Below are positions 49,601 through 61,600 of a stretch of 64,000 nt of DNA, piece by piece; within the stretch, counting starts at the first letter, position 1; the number at the start of each line of letters is the position of its first letter. The position numbers and the translations under genes were made by a program. The notes under the pieces are model-generated. The model was not told where the DNA came from. It did not search any database and saw only the letters and a list, made by a program, of their open reading frames with translations. Source of the DNA: Cyprinodon diabolis (Eukaryota; Chordata; Actinopteri; Cyprinodontiformes; Cyprinodontidae); NCBI GenBank assembly GCA_030533445.1, contig CM060070.1:34402501-34466500 (forward strand). Reading direction: 5' to 3'.

Positions 49601-52600
49601 AATCCAGCCGGACCTCAACACTGTTGTATTTCACGGCCCTAAGATGAATATTAAGAAGCATGAACAACTTAACATTGTTTGAGGGGCTTCATGGGGTTCC
49701 TCACACACCTAAACTTTTACCCTGACTTTCCAGGTCACAGAGAGGAGAAAATATTCCTGTTGGTAAGAGAGCAGGTTCTTCCAACACTGATCAAACGTTG
49801 AGTACTGCTGCTTTAAAGAACCAGATAAAAGTAGGAGCCATCTGTACCGCCCTGCCTCTCATGAACACTGGATGTACCTTAACTTTCTCAGAGTCATGCT
49901 AGCTAAACAGATGCTTTTTTGAGTGCCTTTTATTAGGTTATGACAACCCTTATTTAAATAGGTGTTCAAACAATAAAATGTCTTTAAGAAAACAGTGCTT
50001 ACCTCTGGAACCAGCCCAGCTTCAGGAGACACCAGAATTTTCTTCTCCTTGTTCGTTTCTGCTGGTTCCTACAGAAACATGAAATGGATCAAGAGAAGAA
50101 GCTGCAAGACAGCAGCTTAGGTTCTGCCAGAACCAGAGGGACTCTGTGTTCACAAAGTTCTGACCGAAACAGAATCTAAGCCGGAAAAAGACCGGCTCTA
50201 CTATTCCAAACCTCTGAGCAGAAAAGGGCTGAGAGGAACCACTAAACCCACAATTATGATGAGGTGCAGAACTAGTCTCCTTTAACCAGAACATTCAAGC
50301 AGAAGTACTAGAACTTCAGTACGGGTTTAAACCTGTTCTAGAACTAAAACAGTGTTCAGTCCGGATGTGCAGTCGGATCTCATCAACCAGGAACAAACCC
50401 GGAGAAACAAATCAGAACTTACCAGATGCAGAGAATCTGGTACTAAAACAAACCTGCTAAGATCTGGACCTTCACCAATCGGGTTCAGACCTGTTTCTAG
50501 GACCAACAATAGTTGGCCCAGTTCATCAGCCCAGACCCACACAGTAAAGATCTTAGTCTTCAATAGTTCTAAAGTTTAGAGACTCAATTGGACCAGCACC
50601 TTTTAGAGAAGAATGTTTGAACTCACCACCAGTGGTTTGCGGATCCCCAGACGGACGGTACCAGGCGGTACTGCCTTCAGGACCTCCACTGCCTGCGTCA
50701 GGGTGAAAAGGTCCAACTGGGTTTGGTTAACTGATACCAGCTGGTCTCCAGGAAGTAAACCACCATGACGCTCTGCTGATCCCCCAGGAACCAGGGAACG
50801 GATCACCATCACGCACCGACCAGGGTCCAACGGGTCCTGAAGAGGTAGACATGACATGGCTATTCATTCTGTTCCAGCTGCAAAGGAAAGTTCTGATCCG
50901 TTTGATTAGAAATCCAAAAAGACCTCTAAAGATCGACTCAACGGCACCCTGTGACCAAACTCGCCCTGGAGGCGACAGGAACCCAGAGCAGACCTGGAAT
51001 TCTGTGGTTCTGTTCCTGTGAGTTCTGTTTCAGAAGCTACAGTGAGTGTGATGATGATGATGCAGGGTACCCGCAGACAAGTAGAAGGCGGGGACCCATC
51101 AACCAGACTCCGCAGCAACACTCAGGTGTTTTCTGGCGGCACCACTCTCAGTTCTCCAGTCAGAACCCTGGATTATTGGACTAAAATGGTTCCAATCGTA
51201 ACCAGACGGAACAAGAAAGTGATGCTGCTGATTGTCCTATGGACCGGGTCGGACCAGACCCGTGGGGTTTAAAGGTCCCAGGAGTTCTCCCGTTCCATCT
51301 AGAACCCCCTCCTCTGAACTCCAAAACTTCCTGATATCAGGGACATTTCCAGAACCCGACCATCCCTCTGTGACTCTGCAGCTGAAACTCTTCTTTCCAC
51401 ATCTGGAATGACTCAACCCTGAATATTCAACAGAACCTCCCCTCCAGCGGATTTGTCTTTCCTTTGGGTCTGATCTGAATCAGGCATTTATGAGGAACCC
51501 TCTGGGGTCCTCTGAATGACATCCTGGATCAGCCTGAGGTCAGTCAGAGTGGGATGGATGCTCAGACGCTCTTGATGAGAAAAACATCCCCCCATCAGCC
51601 ACTGAGGAGTTTCCACCCGCCGTTCTGATCCGTTTTATTGAACAGTCTATGTTCTATACTGAGGGTTGCTGTCAAGGTCCAACATCTGGTTCTATTTGAC
51701 CCGTTTCCCACAGAACCCAGACAGAAAAAGCCCAACATGTTTCTCACCAATCCCTCCAGCATCTCCCTGAACTCCTCAGCTTTTATTCAATGAATTTCTC
51801 CCTTTCTGCTGAGATGTTTTTTTTTGTTAACATAACATCCTGAGACTTTCTGTGAACCGTCTCTGACCACACCTGAACCAGAACCTGCTGGACCTGACCT
51901 GCCAGAACCCGAGCCCCCTCAGAGACCCGGGCGGCAGCGGCATTAAAAAGCGCTGCTCTGTGAATTCCCTGCTGCGGGAACCCGGAGCATCGCCTGAGCG
52001 GAACGAGCTGCTGCTGTGCCAAGTTTCAGGCTGCCAGAACAAAGCCCGGCTGTATTTTTAGACGGAGCTGCATGGCTACAGGTGGTGAGGAGTCAGAACT
52101 CGGGTCCTACACTCCTACGGGATCCTCAGGAAAAACAAAGGCCTCACACAGGCAGAGGAGCGGAGGAATCAGAAAAACGTAGGAGAAGAAAAGTCAAAAT
52201 GTTCTCTGCCAAAAGAAGGAAGATGCTGCTTTTTAACGGCGGGTTGAAATGGATCAGAGAGAGGTTGGTGCTGAAGAGCACTGAGATGCTTCAGCTTCAC
52301 ATTCAGAAGCTCCTACTGAACTTTCCGCATCTAAAGTTTCACTGAAGAAATTTTGAAGGAAAGCAAACAAACAGCAGAGTTCTGAGGAGGAGTGGAGTGC
52401 GGCTCCAGTACCTGAACAACGGCGCCCCACATGGGTTCATTAGGGACCAACGGAACCCTTCAGGTCCAATCAGGAATCCAGCAGAGGATAACAGAGTCCA
52501 ACCATCCTTTCACCTATCACAACATCAAATGGATCCAGTTCTCTAAAGGATCCAGACTTATCTCTATTAAACCTAAAAATATTCATCACTGTGGAGGGGC

Positions 52601-55600
52601 TCAGACTCGTTTTTCTTGGAAGAACGCATTTAATTTAGACAAACAGATCATCTGAGTTTGATTGAAGTCCGTACTTTAATTAGACTATTATAAACCCTTC
52701 GCAGTCGGACCCAGCTGAAGGAAAACTGCTCATTTCATTTCAGCACAGAGGCTGGTTAAGCTAAACTATTAGAATTACTGTGGGATGATGCAAATTTCCT
52801 GATTTTAATGAGTGTAAATAAGGAGTGTACCTCCTTATTTCCTCTTAAATATGAGGGAAAGGCCATTAAGACCGTCATTGGCTCACCGAGGCAGATCAAC
52901 ACACTGCAGATATTTAATTAGGCCTGAGCAGCGACAGTGCTGAGAAGGCCTATTGCATCTTTATTTTTGCATTTGTAACCACTTTGTTTGATTTAAATAT
53001 AAAACAAAACAAAAATACAACATTTTAATTACCGGTAATGATGCAACTAATTGACTCTAGAGGGCTGGATTAATTGACCAGGTGGGCCACATCCTTCCGT
53101 ATGACACACAACCATCATAACCATCCTCATCATCACACTCATCGTCATCAGCATCATTCCTCTCTCTCTCATCACCAGCCCTTTCATCCTTACAATCCTC
53201 ATCATCATCCTTATCACCCTCCTTTTCATTTCTGGTTTCTTGTGGTTCTTGCAGCTCCTTCTCGTTTAGCTCAGTAGATTTTCTTTTTAATGTTTGTTTT
53301 TTAGAACCTTCCTGTTTCCATTAGGTTCTCCTGGTTCTCCTCACAGAGTCTGAACTGTCTTCTAGTCTAAAGTCTATCAGGATGAAGTACTTGGAGGAAA
53401 ACTGGTTCTGTGATTTGCAGCTGGTACCAGCAGGTGAGGATGAGTTCTGGTTCCTTAGTTTTGGTTGGGTCTAACAAGGTAGAACTTCTCATCATGGATT
53501 CCTGTTTTATTTTTTTATCTAAAAAAAAACAAGAAAAAAATCCCTGAAATGTTTGATTTTTTTTTTGCTAAAAATAATCAAATAAAAAATCTAGTCAAAA
53601 AATGATTGTTGTTTCAAATCCTCAGACTTCATTTAGTGACACAAATAAATCTGATTCTGATTCCTAAACACAAACGAGCTGCAAAAAGGTTTCAGGTCGA
53701 CTGTCTTCTAGTTTCATAGAACAAAATGTTCCATTTTTCTTATGGGTCTCTGTGCCCCTTTAGACGGGTTTAAATAAATGTGGACCCGAGTCTGGTTCTG
53801 GGAATGCCTGAGGCTCTGCTAGAAGTGCCCCCCCCCTCTCACTTTCCAAAGGGCTCATAAAACATCCCATCATCTGTATCGGACAGGCCAGTCCTTAGAG
53901 ACACGTTTCCTCCATCCTTCGTTCCACATGATGAAGATGCTGCTGACAGAAGGTCCATCCTCTTCTTCAAGTTCTCTCTTTCAGGGTTCTATGCAGCCAA
54001 TCCTCTCGCTCCATCTAACCCCCCCTGACTCCGCAGGTCAGTCATCAGTGGACAGAGCAGTTTGACCAAACCAAGTTAGAGGAAGGGTTCAATATCGTCG
54101 CCACCTGCCTGCAGGGTTTTTATCTACGGTTTAAGTCTCTGTAAAGCTCAGTCTGTCCTTTGGAGACCGGTTCTTTAGACGGACAGAACCATAGAGGAGA
54201 GTTCTGGTCATGCATCATTTCAGCAGAATTGTTCAGAACAACTTTAAGGCCCGGTGGCGGAGCAGTAGTGATGTGGGCTTTGTGCTGTGGCTCACCTGAT
54301 AGTCCAGGATGCTAAAGCCGAGGCCTTTGTCCTTCTGCAGCTCCACCACGTTCACCTCAGGAGACCAGAGAGCCAGCTCTCCATCGTCATCCTCTTCCTC
54401 ATCCTCTTCCTCCTGGCTGAGGTCGCTCTCTTCAGTTTCCAATTGCAGCACTAAAGTAGAGACCTGCTCCTGACAGAAAGAAGAACCAGAACTAGAGCCT
54501 TGAACAGGTCTGGGCAGTCAGAGATCTTTGGGAGAAATCTGTCTGAAGCTGGGAGGTACCTTCCTGTCTTCCTCTTCCTCTTCTTCCTCCTCCTCCTCCA
54601 GATGATGTTTGAATCCTTCTTCTTTCAGGAGCATTGCTGACAGTTTCAGCTCCATCTGAAGAAAAAAATAATAATAATAACAAGATTAACCTTCATTCCT
54701 TCTCCTGGTTGTGGCTTCCTCTGACCCAGACTATCCCAGAACCCTCCAGGACAGTCTGGGTCAACATTTGATCAAAGGTTCTGTCAAAGTTCTACTGGGT
54801 CATTTGCTGCATGGCGTCCATGTTTGTCCCCCAAAATATGAAAATCTACGACTAACAGAGGTTCTATTAAAGCTCATGGACAGTTTGGGTCCCCTAAAGT
54901 TCAGGACAAAAGGGCCTGACCCGAAGTTTTGGAAAGAAATGTTCTGATCTCACTAACAGAACCCGTATCAAATATCTGAATTTTTAAGAAAGAAACAAAC
55001 AGATCTCAGAATCTCACTTCGTCGACGCTGCTGTGGGTGGGTTCTGCTGCTGGATAAGGTGGAGGTTCTGATTCTGGTTCCGGTTCCATTTCAGAGATCA
55101 TGTGTCGGCAGCAGACCAGGGTGAACGGAGGAGGAACTTCTTTGAGGAACGACACAGCTTCACGTCTGGACTTCCCATAGAGCTGAACCCCGTTCACCTT
55201 CAAACAGACCAGAACGGAACACGCTTAACAGAGGCCCGGATCTAAGGTCCGGTTCAACACAAGAACCACAGAAAACTGTGAGTCAGACATGAATTATTAG
55301 CAAAGAGGAGAATTCAAAAGGCCGGGAGAGAATCTGATCCAGGATGAGGTGAGGTCCCCAAAGCGGGTCAGGATGTGGTCCCTGAGGTACATTAACTATA
55401 TCATGAAATGCATTCATGTTAAAGTACAATGAAATAAATGAATAGATTTATTTTTATTTAAATATGAAATATACCCCAAAGTTTCAGCCTGTGACCCCCA
55501 AAAAAACAATATTACTTCATTTTATATTTATTAACATAAAATATATTAGATTTTTTATTCAAATTAAATTTAACAGTTTTTTTCATCACTATAAATAAAA

Positions 55601-58600
55601 TTCAATAGGACATTTATTCATTTGATTTTGATGTTATAATTTAATTGTATATTTAATATCTAAATGATGTAATAAATAAATGTTACTTATTTTGTGACAT
55701 TTATTTCATGATGTACTGTACTTTCTTCCTGTATTTACCTCAGGGACATGAGGAATATGAAACCCCACCACTTTGTGTCTGATGACCCTCCAGGGGTCCC
55801 AACCAACAGTTTGGGAATATCTGGAATAGACCATTAAATTCTAAAACCCACAATTAAATAATTATGTGTCTGATTTAAAAAAAAAAAATGTGCATGATTT
55901 TTGTTTTTTATATCTTTTAAAAATATAAATGAAAAAAAAATGTACATAAAAATGGATAGAATAACTTGATTTAACAGTGTAAATAAATAGATTGTGTTAA
56001 TTGAGTGATTAAGTATTTTCAGGGGGTCTCCAGTCTGTTGCAATTATATGCTTGGATTCAGCAGCTGAAATTTTTGCAGCCTGTAATTTTAAGGCTGCTT
56101 TTTCCAGCAGGCTCTAGACTGAGGCTACCACCAGGCACGTCTTCCGCTGTCCTCCAGCATCAGCCTGGTGGTCGGCGGAAAAGAGAGAATCCTGCTGTGG
56201 AAACTCATCAGACCAAAGCTTTTCACACAGGCGGATGTTTGTAAACAGGAACAATTGAACTGCAGCAGGTATGGAAAGCCAAAGCTGCCATAAATCCAAT
56301 ACATAAAGAAGGTGCAATATTTCTATTTGATAAACAATAAAATTATAATGTGACGTGAGATGCATGAATCAAATTTATGGAATGCTTATATCCTAAATTA
56401 ATATTAAAACAGTGCTTTTTAATGTAATTATTGGCCATTTAAACAGCAGCACTGTGTGTTTCTGTCATGCTCTCAGACTCACTCTAAAGGCTGGTTGATA
56501 CTCAGAAACCAGGTCGTCTGCGTGTGTGTCGCAGTTAACGCAGACATGCCCCCACCCCTTCCGCAGACACTCTGCTGCACCTCTCCAAAGTTGTAGGTGA
56601 CTGCAGACAGTGCCGCAGACAGGAGGCCTCTGATTGGTCAAATCTACATCCGCTCTACACTATGCGTATTTCCTGTTTGGTGCCTTACCGGCTTGTTTTG
56701 TTTGTATGACCACCATTGTGGAAACTGACTCGTGAAGATGGTAGAAGAGGGAGGTGCGCAAGAATGCTGGGACCATTTTTCCACCTAAGTCCCGGCACCT
56801 TTTTCTCCCTCATGTCCCTCCGTCGTTGTGCAAACTTGCCCCAACTTCCCCACCGCCGCTGCCGTAGCTAGTTTGTGATTGCACCTCTTGAGCTGTGGCG
56901 TGGAATAACAATACGCATCCAACACTTCCAAACTGGGCATAAATCAAAAATATCTGCGTCATCCCTGCGACAAGCTCACTGCGACACACTGCTGAGGGAG
57001 TATAACCAGCTCTTTAGTGGCGGCTGGTTTGTGAAGCACAACCGGCCGATGGTCAGAGTATTTTTTTCCTATGAAACACAGCATTGCTGTGCAGAAGTAT
57101 GTTAAACAATCTAAAAACTAAAGCGTTCCCAATCCAGAACCCTGCAGAACACCAATACAAAGCCATGTAGGAATGTGAGTTTAAAACCTGTCCAGACTGG
57201 ATGTGATGTAGAGCAGTTCAGAGATTAGCCACAAAGCTAACTCTTAGATTCAGCAGTCAGAGGAAATCATTCATCGGGTTTGTTTCTGAACCAGTTCTCT
57301 GTGTAAAAACCCGCAGATCCCGTGGGAAGACAGTTACCTCCAGCAGCTCATCTTCAGGCCTTAAAACGCCGTGTTTGTCCACCGGGCCCCCGGGGGCCAC
57401 AGATGAGATGTAGTGATGACCGTCAAACGAGTCCAACTCGACACCCAGACGCAGGATGTGGATCGGCAGCAGCTGGAGAAAACATGGAGAGTTTAGTCAG
57501 TAGCAGAACCGGAGCCGGGATCCATCCGGGACTCAGATCTTCACCTTGGAAGATTTCTGCAGCTCTTCATCGTCCTCTATGACAGGATCCAAGTTCACCA
57601 CCTGGAACCAGACAGGCTGAGGTCAGGTCATCCAAAGAAGCAGAACCATCTGAATTCACGTGTTTGTGACTCACCAAGACCTGGTACTGAGGTCCGAGAG
57701 CGGCCTCCCACTTAGCCCGGAGCTCTGCATCAGAGGCTGGACACAGAAACGCACACAGGTATCTATAAACCGGACTGGATCCAGAAAGGTCCTGCTGAAG
57801 TACTGACAGAAGGTCCAACTACAAGCGCCTGCATCTACGACAGAGGTTCTGCTGATGCTTTGGGTCGGGTCCACCTCTGCTCTCACAGAATGGACCCTTT
57901 ATTCTCTAAAGGTCAAACATTAAGAAGATCATGTCTATGTGCTGGAGGTTCTGTCAGTCCTTGACGGATGGAACTGGTTCTGGTTTAAAGGATAATCTGT
58001 CTGAATTTTCTGGACGGAAGGAGGTTCTGTTAGAAAGTAGTAAACAAACCGGACAACAAGAGATCAGAACCTGCAGAAACAAGCCCCGTAGGGTTGACCT
58101 CTCGATGATCCACTCAGGTCTGCAGGCTCTCTGATTAAAAACATAAATTCAGAGCTTTGTGTTCTGGGCAGAATAGAACCGGACCAGCAGTGATGGTGAA
58201 TGTTTCTGCCTGTAATCAGGACTGTATTGGAGCGGAGTTAATTTGGTCTGAATAAATGTTAGAATGAACCAGACTCATCTGGACTGAACTAAGTCTGAGT
58301 TGGACCAGTTTGTAAAGTTCCTGCGGCCTGCTGCAGTGACGGACAGACGGACGGACCTCCGGATCTGCTCTTTAGAATTCCAAGCAGCTGCTGCAAATCT
58401 GAGCAGTAAGCAAAACCTGTTTGGCCCAGTTTGTTTAATAAATGAGGCGGTTCTCTGAACTGATGACCGCTCAGCCGCAGAGCGACAGTCTCTGTTTGAA
58501 CATGAAAGCAGGCGGTCGGTTCTGATTTCTCTGACTCTGACTCCAGGCTGGGAGGAACCTGCGCTGATCCGTTTCCTGGCGTTCAGGTGTTTGTCAGCGC

Positions 58601-61600
58601 CGCTACAACAGGCTGATTAAATTAGCATTGCTAACCCCGGCTTCCCCACAGTAAATTAATCTGCAGCGTTTGGCTGAATTAGCCTAGCAATACATCCCAG
58701 GGAGGCTGCAGACGGCTCGGACGCTTTCTGACGGCTGAACATCAGACTAAAGAGGAACAGAACCAGTGGAGCCAATCCCAGGAGCCACAGTCTTAACCTG
58801 CTGCTCCATAATAGCTCCCAGGCCTCAGTGCCGCCTCGTTCTGATCAAAAAGCTCCACGTTTAGGAACGTTCTGTTTAAAGGGAACTGATATGTTTAACT
58901 TGTTTGCATCAAATTTCTATCAGACTGATCTGCAGAAAGGAGGAACCCCTGAGAGTAACCAAGAAGGTGTTAAAGATGAGATTTAGAGATTCAGAGATAT
59001 AAACCTCCTCTCCAGTGCTGACCCAAACCTTCTTTTTTTTGGAGTTTTTATGGCACTAGTGGCTGACAGGACAGGGGGTTTGAGAGGGGAAGAGACATGC
59101 AGCATTCGAACCCAGGTCGCCTGCGTCGAGGAGTAAGGCCTCCGTACATGGGTCGTGTGCACTAACCACTGCGCTAAGCTAAGCACACCCCTGTTAAACT
59201 CAAAATTGACTGAAAATTAATTTGGGTGCTATAAAAATAACAGAGATGGCAACAAAAAAACAACAAAGGAATATATTCAATATATTGGGATTTTTATAAA
59301 AAACGCTGAATCTGTGTCCTCTTTCTGATCAGTGTCCATCAGAGAGATATCCTGGGGACTGTAACTAACCAGATGTGCTCACTTTCATTCCTTGACATGA
59401 AAGGTGGCTCAGAGCTCGTCTGCTTAACTGTTTCTTTCACAGAGTCACCTGAGCAGCTAGTTTACCGTTACCTTTTCTAAAATAAAAAGTATCTATGAAT
59501 AATTGCTTCTATGTTCCTTTTATATCTGTGCTTCTTTCTGTAGGTCTGCTTCGGTCTCCTTGATCCCAAGTCTCCTTGGCCCCTCACATTGAGACTGGTA
59601 CTGCCGGAGGTTTCTTCCTGTTAAAAGGTAGTTTTCTCTCCACTGTTGCCACAAGCATGCTTGGTGGGAGGGATTGCTGTAAAGTAAATGATGAAATCTA
59701 AGGAAACATATTCTGTCACCACAAGCTCATCCAGGTGGAGCCAATCCTGCAAATCAATGACTCAATGCAATCAGCTGGTTTTCCTTAACGACAACTGAAA
59801 AGCTAAACATGGATCTTCGATGACAAGAACCATGACAAGACATGGGTGTGAGTTTTAGTCGACGCAACGAGAAGAAGTAAAAATGTTGGTGGGTGTTCTG
59901 TCAGACATTGCATCATTGTGCTGTAATTTGCTAAGCAGTATCAGCCGTGATGCTGCATCCTGTTTGGTCATGCCGCCCACCTGGCGTGCAGCGGTGAAAA
60001 TTTTGTATCACCACAGATGGATCATGGCAGCAGCAGGTGAAAATTAGCTGGAAATGTCCGGTACTGCGACTTAACTCTGCTTTTCTAAACTCTGCTTTTC
60101 CAGCTGTACTGCAGAAATGCATCTTTGCGCAGCTTAGCTTAGAGTCTGTGCTTTTTACTTTACACAGATGGTTTGCTCTCAGCAGTACAGCTCTTCCTGC
60201 TACTTAATAAACTGTATGGGGCTGTTCATCCTCTGCCAAGCGTAGAAAATCCTTTTGTCTAACTATCAAGATTTTATTTCTTCCAGCTCACAAGAGGCAA
60301 CGCAAAACCGTCTTTTATTTCTACCAAAAGGAATCCCTAAATTATATCCAAAGCAAATATTTAATTGCATTCTGTTTATTTTTGGATAAAGCCCAAGATG
60401 AAAATGTACATAGATCTTTGAAAATGTCTCTCTCAATGTTCTTGTTTCTATCTATTTGAAGATTTCAACATTTTAGTTAACATAATGAAATATAGGTCCA
60501 GATTGCCATGGCATTATAAGGCAAATATATAGGGTCTCTTTGTATTTTTTTTTTTTTTATATCAAACCCCTATGAATTTAAATCTATTTTGACCCCTGAG
60601 AGGCGGTAACCAAAGGGTAAATTGAAGAAACACAGCTAAAATTTCCAAAGAATGTTTTTGTTCTTTGCTTTTTTAGGAGTAAGGAAGATTTTATTGATCT
60701 GTGTGTAATGCATAATTCATAGTAGATCAGGAAGGGTTTGCTTTTGGATGAAAACATTTTATGTCTAAAACTATTCCTTTATTGTACATTTTGTTAGCTT
60801 GTCTGTCTGCTATTTTAACCAATATGATGTGTTGAACTAGATCTGCTATTTTCACAACTTTTGTGAGACATTTATGTATAAAGTAGGGCATCAATTCTTA
60901 AAAAAGTTTATTTGAATTCTATAAATCAAGATTATCACGTATAGTAATGACTGAAATGTGACTAAAAGTAACAATAGTTTTAATCCTCAAGTCCAAAACT
61001 AAGACTAAATCTAAGATCGCTCTCAAAAATACACTGCATAGAGCTTCCCAGTTCAAAGGAGGGGAGCAACACTAACCGTCCAAATGATGTTCGAATGAAT
61101 TGGACCAAAAGATGATATTAACGGCAGAACCCAGTTTGTCTCTGTGACAAACTGCTGTGAACAAACAACATGAAGGTCCAGATGGAAAGATTATAGGAAC
61201 ATCTCAGTGAGAGAGATGAGGTCAGCAGTTCAGAGCAGAACCATAATCCAAAGGCTCTAACCTCCATTTAGTCGTGCCGTGTTCAGATGCGTTGGATCCA
61301 GTTTCATCAACATGGAGCCGGACATTGCGGGTGGAGCCTTAATCTCCAGATTCCTCCGAGACCCGCGCACTGACGCCCGCTCCACTGAAACACAGATAAG
61401 AGGGAAACCTGTGAGGAACGACTTCTGGATAACCTGAAAACAGTTAATAGAACATTTTCAGAACTTTCTGTACGTTTTCCCTCCAGCTGATGAAGGTCCA
61501 GTCGTTGATCTGAAGGAGGCAGGGAGAACATTTCTGACTGAAAAGGTTTCCAACAGAAACTAGAAAGTCATCACAAATCAGAACCACAGTCTGCAGCCTG

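Larger units (their letters stand above)
43727..50002. other. 6.3-kb patj intron with a hAT element and a large minisatellite
   Basis: Contains the hAT-like element at 44218, a degenerate repeat at 45545-45965 and the 40-bp minisatellite. A GC-rich island-like stretch at 45000-45130 (ggcccgggaagccggcccat, gacggcggccgc) could be a conserved non-coding element. 47330-50002 shows nothing recognised. Confidence 0.55.
57737..61261. other. 3.5-kb patj intron with a SINE and a retroposon tail
   Basis: Holds the SINE at 59022-59185 and the retroposon tail at 59545-59800. The stretch 58540-58740 (ctgattaaattagcattgct, taaattaatctgcagcg) is a candidate conserved non-coding element. 59850-61261 shows nothing recognised. 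Confidence 0.5.

Noticed and set aside
53047..53277. His-rich and Met-rich reading frames
   Set aside because: Products of the CAT/ATC low-complexity tract.
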